Positions 45,938-59,075 of a stretch of DNA of 64,000 nt are shown here, in pieces; the stretch's first letter is position 1; each line of letters starts with the position of its first letter. Origin of the DNA: Welwitschia mirabilis (taxonomy: Eukaryota; Gnetophyta; Gnetopsida; Welwitschiales); contig JBOZIK010000001.1 of assembly GCA_051453625.1 (NCBI GenBank), positions 15,903,427 through 15,967,426 of the forward strand. Direction: 5' to 3'. Below the pieces are notes generated by a model. That model saw only the letters and a program-made list of their open reading frames with translations, did no database searches and had not been told where the DNA came from. The position numbers were made by a program, and so were the translations under genes.

Positions 45938-47425
45938 TGAGAATCATTAAACTTAAATGAGATGGATGAATGAGTTTTACCAAATTAAATTTAAATCAAA
46001 TTATTGAATGAAAATGCTCAATAAAAAACACCTTATCAAATAATGTGATTGCCTAACCTAGGTACATTTACACACAGAGGGGAGCTTCTACTCACACCTC
46101 CAGATATTTTTGACCTATAAGAAACTAGTGATTTTTTGGTATACCACCAACTTTATAACAAATAAGATTCATCTTATAAGGTAGTAATATCTTTGTCTCA
46201 AGGAAATAGTGGTTTCAATAGGTGCACCATCAACCATTATAATAATGAGAGTGTCTTCAAAAGATAACACTCTCTTCCTCACAAGGGAATAATGGTCTTC
46301 TAGCTTAATAACAACCTCACATCAAATAAGTACCTAAAAGCATAATTTCAAATGCATATTCCTATAAGAGCTACCTTATAAAGTTTTTAATATTCAAGAA
46401 TGAACTAATAATAATATTTAATAATATAATAGTTTACAATGTAAACCAAAAGGACAAAATAATAACAAGCCTTAAGATTTTATCTTAATAAGATTTAAGA
46501 TCCTTGATGATGTTGTTATCATTATGAGTATCAATGAAGATAATAGGAATGTAGATCTAAGATCTAGAGATGAACTTAATGCAAGTTTCTTGCTAATGAT
46601 GTCTTAATTCTTTATGATAAGTTCATTTTACTCATGTATTCATTATTTTTAATCTAGTCATTATGTGTCGAGATTAAAAGTTGAGTAATTGTTATCATTT
46701 CAAAAGTTCTTCTTTATTTCATGGCGTCAAGGCTTTATACATTTGAGGAAGATCTTATCATTTGAGCTTGAAAGGTAGTCGTTTAACTTTGTAACTATCA
46801 CACAATGAATATGAATATCTAGGCATCAAATTCATGACTTTGGTTTTAATCAATGTGAACTTTGGTCTGAGATGTTTTCACTTTTATAAACATCTACTAA
46901 TAGTCAGATGTCTTTACCTTATAGACATTTTTAGTTAATTTGCTTAGATTTTATTGAGTTTTACTATTTAGTATACTTAGTCCTCCATGGTTACAAATCT
47001 ATAATGTACAAGTTTAGAGATCAATTCAAATCCAAGATATTAATTAAAAACAATGGACTCTATTCCTTGTTTTAGCTTAGTATAGATGTCTTCAAATATG
47101 TAGACATCTTCATCTATGTTAGGTTCAATTTTTAGCTTAGTTATCTTAAATAAGGTAGTTTTCTTTTAGCTTATGACTTGATTTTAGTACATTCAAGATG
47201 TCTTCAAATTCCTAGAAACATTTACTCAAGACATTTTGAATATTTTAGAAATCTTCAAACAATTGATCTTGCTATTTTAGCGTCTTATCTTTTTTATGAG
47301 ATGTTATCTCTGAAGATCCATTATGATCTAGTATTTATCAAGATTTTATGTTCTTGTAATGACATGTCTATACAATGACACAAAATATTTAACAAGTAAA
47401 ATTATCAAAACTAGATTTACCAATA
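45938..47425 (-). repeat. 5' LTR of the minus-strand Ty1/copia element
   Basis: 1488 bp, partner of 38841-40301. It contains AGATGTCT octamers, including the dyad 47084-47091/47102-47109. The outer end reads ACCAATA where the partner has ATCAACA (CA decayed to TA). Confidence 0.9.
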
Positions 47426-48059
47426 CTATAATACTAAATTTAAGCCCATGCTATTAGTGTGAATCTGAAATGTATTAGTATTTAGTAATTCATATTGTTC
47501 TAAAACCCATTTCTTCTAAAAACTTAGGTTGTGCTAGTGATGTATCTCGGTGTTAGTCTTATTAATCCATTTGTCTTTTATAAAATTTAGGCCCCTCAAA
47601 GCAACCTATGATTAATATTTTAATTATTAGTCTTTATTAATAACATTTTATAAATTAAAAGGATAAAATCTAGTAAACAATAATTAAATAATAAATAATG
47701 TGTCTGTGTCCTTAAAATATATTATTTACTAAAGTTTAAGGAGATAACTATAAAAATTTGATTGTAAACACATTGTTTAACTAGCCATTTAGTAAAATAT
47801 ATTATGTAAAAATAAGTTATAAAGGCTACTTGAGATTGAAATCCTTTTTATTCACAAACATGTATACTTTATATATCAAAATAAACTTTTTTTATGCATA
47901 AATTTATTAAATAAAGAAAAATGTCTAACTTTTAAAGTTCCATTTAATTTTTAGGTTTTTAATTTTTCATCTTTTAAAAATTTTCTAACAAATGGAAATG
48001 TATGACTAGGATAAAACTTAATTAATTTTTAAAAAAATATATTTTCTTACATCTTCCAA
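47426..48059. other. AT-rich stretch, no gene seen
   Basis: Nothing recognised. The first five bases, CTATA, are the presumed right target duplication of the copia element. Confidence 0.6.
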
Positions 48060-49440
48060 CCAATTTCTTGACATTGTTCTTATTGTTAAAAATGGAGTAA
48101 ACCATCAGTATGAAATGCAATTTAAAAGAAATTAAATTTAGCTTTACAAGTTGAATTAGAAATGAAATGGTATATTAATAATATTGTTATTTTTTTAAAA
48201 AAAGGAAAATAAGAATGATATAGATAACTATAGGTTGATTATGATCACTATTTTTTTTTTCAACTTTACTCTAAAGTTTCTGATTAGAAGATAAGCTAAA
48301 GAAAAAGATACATGTAGTTTTATGAAATAATTTTAAGTGACATAATTTAAATGTAAATAAGCTCATGATCCTAAAACATCTTACTAATAAATAGAAATAT
48401 GCAGATAAGAAACCATTTATCTTCTTTGTACATGTTATTAAAACATATTATGTAGTCAACCCAAGTAAGTTATAAAGGAACGTGTGTAATTTAGAAGCTT
48501 TAATTGAAGTGTTATTTATAATTCAAACACAGTACAAAGAAGTATACATCACAACTAAAGATAGTTAAGAAATTATTTTATTTAATAGTTAGATGTGAAA
48601 CAAAAATGCTCATTTTTTCCAAATTTATTTAAATAGTTTATTGATAAGCTTAAAGATTAGATTCATAATTTGCTAAATAAATACGTAACTATAATTGAAG
48701 AGAGTTCTATTACACTCTTACCATAAACTATAATGATAATTTTTTTAATTTAAAACTTAAAAAGTAAATTACAGAAAATGCTAAGAACTTTTGATGAAAT
48801 TTCTAGCATTTAAAAATGGAAGTTAATCTATGGAAACCAAAGTAATGGTGTGTAACACATGTAGTAATGAATGAAAATTTACTCTAGGAAATGAGTATTT
48901 TGATATTATTTCCTCTTATAAATATCTTGATTTAGAATGTTCATGAAGACATAAATGGGATAAATGTATTTATCAAAAATTACAAGTGAAAAAAAAACTT
49001 TATTTTTCTTAGAATAAAAATAAAAGAAGGAATCTTTTTTAGCTTGAAAAATTCAATTGTAACTCTATCATACCATTATTTAAATAATTGTTTTTTATCG
49101 ATGGTTTGAAGTTTTGGTTTAGAAGATAAATATCAAGAGGAAAAAATAAATTTAAAATCTTTAATAAATGAATTTAAAGTAAAGATATGAACATAACATT
49201 ATATTTTGCTACTTTAAGTAAGGATGATTTCCTTATAAGTAAGCTATTTACTAGTTTAGAGAATATACTCAAAATATTTTTGTATTCATTGTGAATAAAT
49301 ACTTAAACTAGTGATGTGATTAGTACAAGATAAAGAATGGTCTGATGATGGAATTTTATGATATAATTATTTTAATATTTAAGAAAACATTTTGTATTAT
49401 GATCCCAAATAACTTCATGACTTTATAAAAGACAAAATGA
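48060..49440 (+). pseudogene. LINE remnant (RTE-like reverse transcriptase)
   Basis: The forward strand reads KKENKNDIDNYRLIMIT at about 48200-48250, matching the non-LTR RT block KKGDxxDxxNYRPIS. Further on, ETKVMVCNTC-like, then NEYFDIISSYKYLDLE and HKWDKCIYQKLQ (about 48830-48990), match the thumb-side block KxxVMVFN, YLGVxF and INKRIxKG of RTE-type plant LINEs. The catalytic FADD region falls in a stretch too decayed to read. There is no endonuclease part and no open frame above 60 codons. Confidence 0.6.
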
Positions 49441-52400
49441 TTCAGAATATTTAAGGAAACATAGAACATCATTAGAGGGATCCTAATATAAAGGTAAACT
49501 ATTTAGTAGATCAATAATGTAATTTCATTATTTGAGAGCTAATAGAAATATGACTAAAGTTTCTTAAGAAAAGTAGAGCTATAAATTATATAATCAAAAT
49601 ATTATTGAAGATAAACACTATGTTTCTCATAATGTCTTGTAGTTGTGCACTTAAGTCAGAAGCGATATATTAAAATTATTAACATAATTTATTTGTTCTA
49701 AATTATACCAAGAACACTTGGTAACTTTATTAATGATGCTTTAAAATCTTATAGCATGTACATTTAAATTGTCTAGTTTATTCTTAGGATTTATGAATGT
49801 AATAAAATTTTAGTTTTAGTTTTACTTTAGTAAAAATAGGTTAAAAAGTTAAAAAAATATATGACTATTATATCTTTAAAAAATAATATAGGTATATTTA
49901 TATTGGTCAAATTTAAAGCATTACATATTAAGAAAAATGAAGATAAGTAAGAGATAAATAAGAGAGAAGTAAAGTTAAGAAAATGAGAATACTCTACAAG
50001 AATTCCTCCTTTGAGAGTAACCTTCTCTATTAGCAAGGATTCTTTAAAATTCATTGAATCTTTTTCTTATTATTTTTACCTAAAAGATTATACCCAGTTA
50101 TTTTACCTTCTTGGTACTATTTCAATCAACTCTATTTTATCTTAAAGGGAAGTTGGAGTCGGTATTCTTTGTGTTTACCTTAATTATTTTTTTTTCTTTT
50201 TAATTTGTTTAAGATTCTACTTTTATTCTTGAAACATAAGTAGGTTTATCATGTTTCTTTACCCTTGTAAATTATCTAACAATGATAAAAATTATAGATT
50301 TTGCATCTATTCTTTTATGTTAAATGGATTACTTTAATTAATAAGTCTTAATATCTTACTAAATAAGATAGTGAGTTGAAACTTTCATGTATCTTCTCTT
50401 GCTTTCCTCATTACATTAGATAGGAATTTACATTTTTGAAGAAAACAAATTCATTTTCAATGATGGATATAAGGGAAGAGGATTTAGCATATGCATATAA
50501 TACAAGTGATGAAAATAATTAATTTCAAAGTATAAATCTAAAGAGATATAATTAGTTCTTGAATTGAAATTTACATAGTAAAGCTTCTTCTGTTTTGGGA
50601 ACATATCGTACATCTATCTCATTACATAGTCTAGCTAAATATTTATATATAATAAAGAGATAAATATTAGGATTTGGAATAAAAGTGATATTAAAATTAA
50701 AGGAGTGGTATAGAGATATTATAAGTTTCTTTCTTCATTTCTTTAGATTATTTAAAATTCTTTTTTTCCACGAAATAGGATAAAAATTTTATAGAATTTT
50801 TATTCTTCATTATGAAGTGTGTTTGAATTATTTATTGGAATAAATTATCTTATTCTACTTATTTTATCTTTGTAATGTATATAGAATTATATGATAGTAA
50901 AAATCATAGAACATCCCATATATAATGAGCTTTCTAAATCTTATAAATATCATGCTTAAAGCATGTGATGAATTTTTCAAAAAATGTAGGATCTTGGTTT
51001 AGGTATAATCATATTTGTTAAAAATAACAAGGTTAAAGTTACATTTTTACACATGAGATGATAAATCATAATTGTTAATTAATTCTTGAGAATATATGAT
51101 GGAGATTTCTTATTACTGAATCAAGTCTATAGTAAAGTTGTTATTCTTTTGGTAATACTTAATCTTCTATTGGTATTTAGAATTCTATTTTCTAAAAGAA
51201 ACTTTGAAAGTTTAAAAATAGAAGGGAATCCTAAGTTTGAGATAGGTAAAATTTTATTTTTAACCTTCTATTTTTTACTTAATTTTTGGCTTAATTATTT
51301 TATTTAATTTAAAAATCATTAATTACTCATATAATTTAAAGACTGATTATAGTAATTAATGGTTTCTTATTTTTGGCTTCATATACCTACTTTAAATAAT
51401 TAAAATACCTTACTTATGATATTTCCAATCACATATGATTCATAATTTAATATATTTCTAATGAGAAGTGGTTTATTTTATAAAATCATAAAATAAAGAA
51501 AACAAAATTGTAATTTAATTAGTTTGATAAAATTGGGTAAATTTATGTTTTAACAATTCATCTTAACTAATATAGCAAACTGGTTATGATAATATTTAAT
51601 TATGATTCTTCATATATGTGCTATGCCATGTGTTACTATTGTTTAATTGGTTTGTCCCTTGGTTTATTATTAATCTAAAATAATAATGTTTTTAAAGGAA
51701 AAGGATTATTCCCAACTTACACTCAAATTTATTATGATTTTATGATAGATTAGATATATCTTGCATTGTAATCTCAATAGTTTACACATAATCAACTATT
51801 ATGTATTTAATTTCTAAATCTTTAAAAATACAAATATTAGGTTTAAAAAATATAAGTTGAATATAATTTTAATGATATAGAGATTATCCACATATGACTT
51901 AAGTAGTTTTCATATAGGTTATAATATTTTACATCTGTATGTACCACTTGGTCATCCTTTATATTAATGAGCTGACTTTCACATGTCCTAAGTTTTTAAA
52001 CATAATACAGCTAACGCACTTGTAGTCCAAAGAACTAATTTTAATAAATGTTTTCTAGTAAAGAAATTTTAACATATATTATCTTTATAATAATATTTTT
52101 ACTAATATGTGTATCTTTAGTAACAGATTTTATTTTATTTTTTAGAATTTTAATTTTTTTCTCATATACATTAGTTATTAGCTCATAATCTAGTAGAAAA
52201 CATCTAGCATGTATAACATAGACTGATAATAAGTTGAAACACTATTTTAAGACTTTTCTTAGCCTAGTTACTCCCTAGTTAAATAAGTAGTTGGATGTAC
52301 CTTAAAAATAATTTCTTTTAAATGCAACAATTCCAATTATGTTCTTTGTATAACTCTAGATCTTAGCTAAAATAAAACTGAAGACTTTACATTTATTATA

Positions 52401-52688
52401 TGATGCTAATATTAACTTTATTTAGATCTTTCTTTTTATTTATTTACCTAAGATTCTACTTAAGGATATAGGCTTAAAATCATGGACCATGAAGATATAT
52501 TTGTAAATTTTTTTTAAATATTTAGCCATTAACTTTGAATGAAAATTCATTTTTAATGCTTAAAATCATAATAAATTCATGAGAAAATAATCATAAAACT
52601 TATAATGAATAAGTTGACTTAGATACATATTCTCTAAGAAACTTGTATAGTTAAGAATCATATAGTGAAACCATGTTATTTTAGTGAA
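49441..52688. other. AT-rich stretch, no gene seen
   Basis: Only chance open frames of up to about 75 codons with low-complexity composition (for example at 51086-51307). No retroelement motif was identified on either strand. It ends at a 373-N gap (52689-53061). Confidence 0.6.
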
Positions 52689-53061
52689 NNNNNNNNNNNN
52701 NNNNNNNNNNNNNNNNNNNNNNNNNNNNNNNNNNNNNNNNNNNNNNNNNNNNNNNNNNNNNNNNNNNNNNNNNNNNNNNNNNNNNNNNNNNNNNNNNNNN
52801 NNNNNNNNNNNNNNNNNNNNNNNNNNNNNNNNNNNNNNNNNNNNNNNNNNNNNNNNNNNNNNNNNNNNNNNNNNNNNNNNNNNNNNNNNNNNNNNNNNNN
52901 NNNNNNNNNNNNNNNNNNNNNNNNNNNNNNNNNNNNNNNNNNNNNNNNNNNNNNNNNNNNNNNNNNNNNNNNNNNNNNNNNNNNNNNNNNNNNNNNNNNN
53001 NNNNNNNNNNNNNNNNNNNNNNNNNNNNNNNNNNNNNNNNNNNNNNNNNNNNNNNNNNNNN

Positions 53062-53419
53062 ACATTTTCTTAATTAAATATTTATCATCATAAGTTTTAA
53101 TTATTTATTTTGTATCTAGTGATTTAGATATGGTTAATTTATAATATCTTCTATATCATTTTGAAGGGTTATGATACTTCTCTTCTGAAGTGTAATCTAT
53201 GGTCAAATCCTAGGTGGGACTAAGGCTCTTTTCGACTCAAGGGGAGCCTAGCCATGTGGTTGCTCCTTCTTCTCCTAGGATTTGATAGAAATATGCTCCT
53301 AAGTTATCTCCGCCTGAATTATGAATGAATTTAGCTTCTCTATCTGAGATTCTATGGATGGAGTCAGTTCTTTCTGAGAGCTAGGGATTCCCTATTCAAT
53401 GTTCCCCTTAGATCAAGAA
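53062..53419 (+). other. Element interior next to an LTR, less AT-rich
   Basis: Bases 53180-53400 have noticeably higher GC content than their surroundings (CTAAGGCTCTTTTCGACTCA, AGGGGAGCCTAGCCATG). They lead straight into the LTR start at 53420, so this is likely the 3' end of an element related to the one at 54827. No domain is readable. Confidence 0.4.
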
Positions 53420-53666
53420 TGTAATGTTCCAAAATCATTAATTAAATAATGATATATGTTAAACACTAATGATGCATGGTTAATAACATATGTAAATGTG
53501 TGTAATCCAAATATGTAAAGATGTGTCCCTTCATTATGTAGTATAAGCCTATGGCATTAGGTAGAGGTGAATAGACTGGGTGGATTTAACCGATGATAAC
53601 CTTGCTTAATCTCCAAGGGTCCCAGAAGGGGGACTAAGGTCATAGTTCCTGTCTTTACCTATAACC
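53420..53666 (+). repeat. Partial LTR of the chromovirus family
   Basis: It starts TGTAATGTTCC and aligns with the first 247 bp of the LTR at 54827, with mainly transitions. It is cut by a 100-N gap (53667-53766). It shows that a second copy of the element lies next to the first. Confidence 0.85.
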
Positions 53667-53766
53667 NNNNNNNNNNNNNNNNNNNNNNNNNNNNNNNNNN
53701 NNNNNNNNNNNNNNNNNNNNNNNNNNNNNNNNNNNNNNNNNNNNNNNNNNNNNNNNNNNNNNNNNN

Positions 53767-54826
53767 AAAATTGATATCAAAATGTATTACATAGTTTAGA
53801 AACTTTATTAATTAAAGCTTACAAAATGTGGGTTATAACAAAAATCACTTACCTCTATTCTCAAATGAAATTTGTTCTCCTCATCAGGTGAAACAAGATC
53901 ATGAGATGAAACAAGAAGTAGAAGAATCTTTTCCTTTTATTGAGATCAAGATGTTCAAGATGAAGATTCCTCCTAAGCACACATCTATGAAAAAAAAGCA
54001 ACTTAGTAATAAAAAAGCTTAAGAAAAATAAGGAAAACATAGTATTATAAAAAAAAAAGAATACCTTATCAAATAACATAACACCGACAGATGAATACAC
54101 AAGGTCACCCTTCTTATTAGAAAAAAAATATGGCTTCATAAGGATCAAGTTGAGGAAGAGAAGATAAAGGTATGATAACATTAGAAGGAAGATTAGATTA
54201 TTGAATATTTATGAAGGAGGTGCCATCATGAAATGCAAAGTACAAGGATAGAAAACCCATCTATAGGTTAGAAGACCACTATCAAAATTCTACTTTGTCC
54301 TATCAAGCTATGAAATAATCTTTGAATAAATGATAAAACTCTAATCATAGGAGACATCCTTGTAGGGAGCAATAGATAAAAGATACAAAGCATATTTTAA
54401 AATCATAGATAATCGAGAATGTAATAAAACTCTACAAGAAATTAGTAGTCTAAGAGACTTAAAGTGGAAGACAGGAATAGTCTTTAAGGATTTCCCATGA
54501 TAGCCATGTCAATGCAATTTTTCACCGATAAAATCAAAAGATGTAGTTTCTAAAAAGTTTAAATTCTATAATTCATAAGTATAAAACTTTATGAGCTTAA
54601 GAATACCTTGAGATAAGCCTAAAATATCTTAAGTCAACTATGCATTAATGGAAACCAAATCAAACTTTGAATACAAAAGAACTAAGTTTTTGTATTATAA
54701 GAAAAGAAAATAGAGTCCAAACTCAACCAAACTCCTCTTAATTTAATAAATTACAAATGTATTCATCCACAGAATAAAGGTTACAAGTAGACCAATAAGT
54801 TTTTGGAAAGGCTTTTGAAGGGTTAT
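53767..54826. other. Unassigned stretch between two LTRs
   Basis: A 64-codon forward frame (53828-54022) and a 106-codon reverse frame (53861-54181) overlap here, but neither has a recognisable family and both are low-complexity. No LTR continuation is seen after the gap. Confidence 0.4.
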
Positions 54827-55245
54827 TGTAATGTTCCAAAATCATTAATTGAATAATGATGTATGTTAAGCACTAATAAAGTGTGGTTAATAAGAGATGT
54901 GAACAGGTGTAATCCAAATATGTAAAGATGTGTTCGTTCATTATGTAATATAAGCCTATGGCATTAGATGGGAGTGGATAGACTAGGTGGATGTAACCAA
55001 TAACAATGTTGGCTAATCCTCAAGGGTTCCAAAAGGGGGACTAAGGCCATAGTCCATGTATTTACCTATAACCATTAGTATAAGACTATTTTCTAATGAT
55101 GTGGAATGTAAAATTCTGCTATTAATAATAAAAGGCTGCTTCTTTTTAAATTTTTCCTTGTTATTTCTATGAATCCTAGTATATTATTTTAAATATTCTC
55201 TTTTTTTTTGAAAGTAATCCAAAAATAGTAAAATGGAACATTACA
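54827..55245 (+). repeat. 5' LTR of a Ty3/gypsy chromovirus
   Basis: 419 bp bounded by a perfect 11-bp inverted pair, TGTAATGTTCC at the start and GGAACATTACA at the end. It is followed after two bases by an intact initiator-Met primer site. Partner copies start at 53420 and 63837. Confidence 0.92.
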
Positions 55246-55247
55246 TT

Positions 55248-55259
55248 TGGTATCAGAGC
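55248..55259 (+). other. Primer-binding site, initiator tRNA-Met, intact
   Basis: TGGTATCAGAGC, an exact match to the usual complement of the tRNA 3' end. It is the only undamaged primer site in the window. Confidence 0.9.
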
Positions 55260-55499
55260 CAATAACAAGTGGTAAATCACTACTTAAGGAAAACAAGAAA
55301 GAAACTTAGTTTATAAATTAAATAGCTAAAGGCCAAAGAGTACATCAAAGGATAGGAATATAATGATCAAAAAAAGCAAGGTGCCAACAAAAATAGGGTT
55401 TATAATACCTTGATAAAGAAAATTAAAACATCACTACTAAGGAGGAAGAAGAGCCTCCATAGAGAAGTTAACAAGGTTGTGATCCTTCATGCTTAGGAT

Positions 55500-56609
55500 G
55501 GTAGGCTTCATGTCATTGGATCTACTTTCATCCCCATAGGCTATGTTGGAACTGCCACAATACTAATTTTAATTAAAGAAGAAGCTTCTATAGATTATGC
55601 TCTACTAATAGGATATGGCTACTTATAGAGCTTCATATGAAGCTCAATATAAGCAATCAAAGTCCCCAGTATATGTTCTTTAGAGATCTTCCCATCATAA
55701 TATAATACATTGATGTTATCAATAGTAATGGCTAAATAATCCACATAGGCCTAAATCATCCTCTCACTCTTTGTTAGCTGAGTAGACAAGGCAGTTTGAC
55801 TTTCTTCTATTGCAGTCATACATGAAGCATCTACCTATGATTTCTTCTCTGAATAATGCATGTTATACCTCATTCGCTAACATCTAGAGGAAATCACTCA
55901 TGGACTTCCACTCATTGATCCCATGATGAGCCATTCAGTAAAATGACTCCATCATATCAATCATGTTATAGAAATCTTGGAGTGGAGAAGGCTATTCACA
56001 CTGTGAAGAATAATGAAGGGTGAAATAATCAGAATGAATGTATTGAAAGTTCCATGGTACATTTGTTTCCTTAGATTGATGATGGATGTAGACATCATCT
56101 AGTCTTAAATGATGTGTAACCTATGCATGCAAAGGACTGAAAAGGGACAGTTAATCCCCTATCTAATCCATCAAGTCCTTGACCTTAAGGTACAAGGTAT
56201 TTACCATTAATAGAAGCTGATTGATATGATAAGATACTTAACATTGTTCATTTATAATGAAATATGGAGCTATAGGAAAGTGGTGAGAAAGCTTTAAAGA
56301 AGAGTAAGCAATAGGAGGACTCTGACTTAGAGGGTAAAAATAGAGGGTTGGAAGAGGACATATCCCCTTGATCCATTAAGGTATCAAAATCATTAAGTAC
56401 CTCTTCTCCTTGAGATTTGAAAGAGAACAATAAATCCATGAAGAGGCCATTAGAAGGGGCAGAAGGAAAACTTTCACTTACAATGATGCACTCCTTCCTT
56501 AACTACCGATAAGAGAGCTTCTCTAAAGGCTATGGGATAAAATCCATATTCTTCTTGACCAAAGTCTCTGCATAAGAAACCTAAAATAAAATGAGCAAAT
56601 ACCTATGGT

Positions 56610-56647
<38 letters not shown>

Positions 56648-56747
56648 NNNNNNNNNNNNNNNNNNNNNNNNNNNNNNNNNNNNNNNNNNNNNNNNNNNNN
56701 NNNNNNNNNNNNNNNNNNNNNNNNNNNNNNNNNNNNNNNNNNNNNNN

Positions 56748-56819
<72 letters not shown>

Positions 56820-57800
56820 AAAAAAGAGATGGTAGTGGATGATACCCCATGGAGTTAGTGTTGCTTAGAAATACTAAGGAGTACATCCTCTTCATATTTT
56901 AGGTCTACATGCATAGGGCAATTTACTAGAGCTTTTTCATGTTTCTAGTAGAAAGAGTCATAAGATCCCAAAGCCTTACTCATCTACAAACAATAAATAA
57001 TAAAAACTAGAGTTATTAGAAATATAGTTAATAATAAGATTCCTTAGCAAAACTCATACCTTAGATGGAATAGAGAAATTACTCTGAGATCTCTCTCCAG
57101 GGTTATATCTCTTAAAGCCTTTATCCTCCATAGATGAGGAAGAATGAGGATGTAATAAAGATTAAGAAGCAATCTCATGAGGAGCTAAAACATAAGAGGA
57201 ATCTACAGAAATAGCCATAAATGATTATAGAACCTCTAAATCCCTAAAAGAAAAAATATAAACTAGTAAAATATGATCACAAAAACACTTCCCCTTTCCC
57301 TATTTTTCTTTAAGTGGGTTAATTAAAAAAGAGTGGAAGAACAAACAACTAAGGCCAAATCAAAAGAAACTCCACTAGTGAAAAAAGTGAATAAGTAAAT
57401 TATGTAGGTGGGAATCTCACTCACCCAATCATGAAGAAAGGCCCTACTAGCAATCAGCTTTCTAAAAGCTACAAAATATGAAGTGGTAAAATTGATAGTA
57501 GAGATCATATGGCGATAGGTATCCACCTCCTGCATACACATAAAATCATCCAAGAAATTGGCCAAGACGTAATGGATATTCTCATCTAAATAAGAGACTT
57601 TAAGAGTAACATGATTACCTTCACTTATTTTAATGATCAACTAGATGCTCTCCTCTAAAATTTGAATTGGACCATGGTGAGTATAGATAATGATATAAGT
57701 ATGTGTATCAAAGGAAGAATATAGGGAATCTAGGATGAAAATAATTATAAGATGATAAAAATAGAAATATGAAAAGCCACAGAGATTTAAGAAATTAGAG
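55500..57800 (-). pseudogene. Antisense, apparently spliced coding region of unknown family
   Basis: Lies between the 5' LTR and gag of the chromovirus but reads on the opposite strand. Segments from high to low coordinates: a 105-codon open frame (57323-57640), including NIHYVLANFLDDFMCMQEVD and AFRKLIASRAFLHDWVSEIP, that extends upstream to about 57780 with one stop. Then a segment starting MAISVDSSYVLAPHEIAS (57218) and ending at a GT donor (57058-57059). A 76-bp AT-rich intron candidate follows, closing with TTTGTAG (AG at 56984-56985). Next is MSKALGSYDSFY (from 56983). After the (CT)n tract ending ...TTTTAG there is VSYAETLVKKNMDFIP (about 56530-56583). Further coding-like text (AYVDYLAITIDNINVLYYDG) is at about 55690-55760. 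I do not recognise the family. Antisense ORFs are known in some plant Ty3/gypsy (Tat/Ogre) elements, so it may be part of the element rather than a captured gene. Confidence 0.5.
56610..56815 (+). repeat. (GA)n microsatellite with an internal gap
   Basis: GA repeats on both sides of the gap 56648-56747. On the minus strand it is a (CT)n tract lying before a candidate acceptor of the antisense unit. Open frames through it are simple-repeat artefacts. Confidence 0.95.
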
Positions 57801-58311
57801 GAGAAGACCTAAGAGAATCCTTACTCTAAAGGGTGTTATTGTATTTTCAACTTTATAGACCTAACATTGGAAGAATTCTAAGAAATGGTTGGAAAATGTT
57901 TGGAAGACATACCTTAACCAAAAGAAGAAGTACATCTACAAATATTAAAGGGAATTCATATTTATAGGTAAAAAAAAGTTATGAAGGGCCTACACAAAAA
58001 ATAAAAAAGGAAAAAAATATTAAAATAAAAGCAAAGGAGAAAATAAAAATATCAAAAAAAGAGATAATGGAAGAATAAATAAAAAATTACTAATTTAATT
58101 ATGGAGGCATGTGATAAAAAGAAGTAAAAAATGACAAGACCATGGATCTATTTATAGCAGTGTAACAGGGTTTAACCTAATTATAAAATAATAATTTAAC
58201 CTAATCCTAAAATAATAATTAACTATAGTTAATGATATCTCAGTTAAATGGAAACAACTCCAGTTAACTACAAAAAAACCAAGGCCCTAAAATATAGTGA
58301 ACTAAAGGCCA
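57801..58311. other. Element leader, no domain seen
   Basis: AT-rich and purine-rich on the plus strand, with repeated AATTTAACCTAATCCTAAAATAATAATT-like phrases near 58170-58230. Nothing coding was recognised. Confidence 0.5.
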
Positions 58312-59075
58312 ATGTCACAGTCTTAAATGGTCAAGATTGCACTGTAGAGGTCAACATCGCACTTCCAAATGGCCGATGTCATACTTCATAGGCCAACATT
58401 ACACTCTTAGATGACTAGTGTTTCACTTCAAAGACTGAACCAAAGGACCAATGTCACACTTCCAAAAGGCTGACGTTACACTTTGAAGGTCAGTTTTACA
58501 CTTTAAAGGCCCACATCTCACTTGGTCTCACCAAACTTGATGTTGTAATTTGAAGTCCCTCAAAGCCTGATGTCATACTTGGGTGCTTAACATTACATTT
58601 GGATGCCCAACATTGCACTTTTCCTTTATAGGTCTAGATTTTACTATTTTTCCACAAAAATTACTTGCTCTACTCACTTGCCCTAGGAATCCTAATGTCG
58701 CGCTTAGGTTGCCAACGTTGCACTTGAGTGGTTGACATCGCACTTGAGTGCCTGACATTGCATTTGCCCCGCATAGGCCCAAAACCTTTTGTCATATATT
58801 AGAAATCACACATTCTTTCACTGACACAAAGGATCTAATGTTGCACTTGGATGGTCAATGTTAAATTAGAGTGGCCCATGTCACACTTGGATGGCTGATG
58901 TTATACTTTGGTGCTTGATATCAGACTTGTTATCTGTAACCCTAAAATCTTTTATTGCCTCTTATAAATCACCTATTTTGTTCACTAGAATAAGGGTCTG
59001 ATGTTACACTTGATGGTTTGATGTCATACTTAGTGACCCGATGTCGTACTTGAGTCCTTGACACCATCCTTGGAC
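58312..59075. repeat. Two-level tandem repeat in the chromovirus leader
   Basis: Dozens of imperfect units of about 20 bp around GGCCAATGTCGCACTTGGGTG. From about 58619 they are arranged in larger units of about 150-165 bp that include a TTTATAGGTCTAGATTTTACTA-like spacer and a TTCACT block. Individual units have drifted by C-to-T and G-to-A changes. Confidence 0.8.

Noticed and set aside
51086-51307. 73-codon hydrophobic frame
   Set aside because: Its composition is what AT-rich non-coding DNA gives (Phe, Leu, Ile); no domain and no neighbouring element support it.
52665-53093. Open frames across the 373-N gap
   Set aside because: The frames exist only because N codons contain no stops.
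53828-54022. 64-codon lysine-rich frame as a small gene
   Set aside because: Overlapped by an equally long antisense frame, low in complexity, lying between two LTRs without other support.
56581-56895. Serine-leucine and arginine-glutamate repeat proteins
   Set aside because: They are translations of the (GA)n microsatellite plus a gap.
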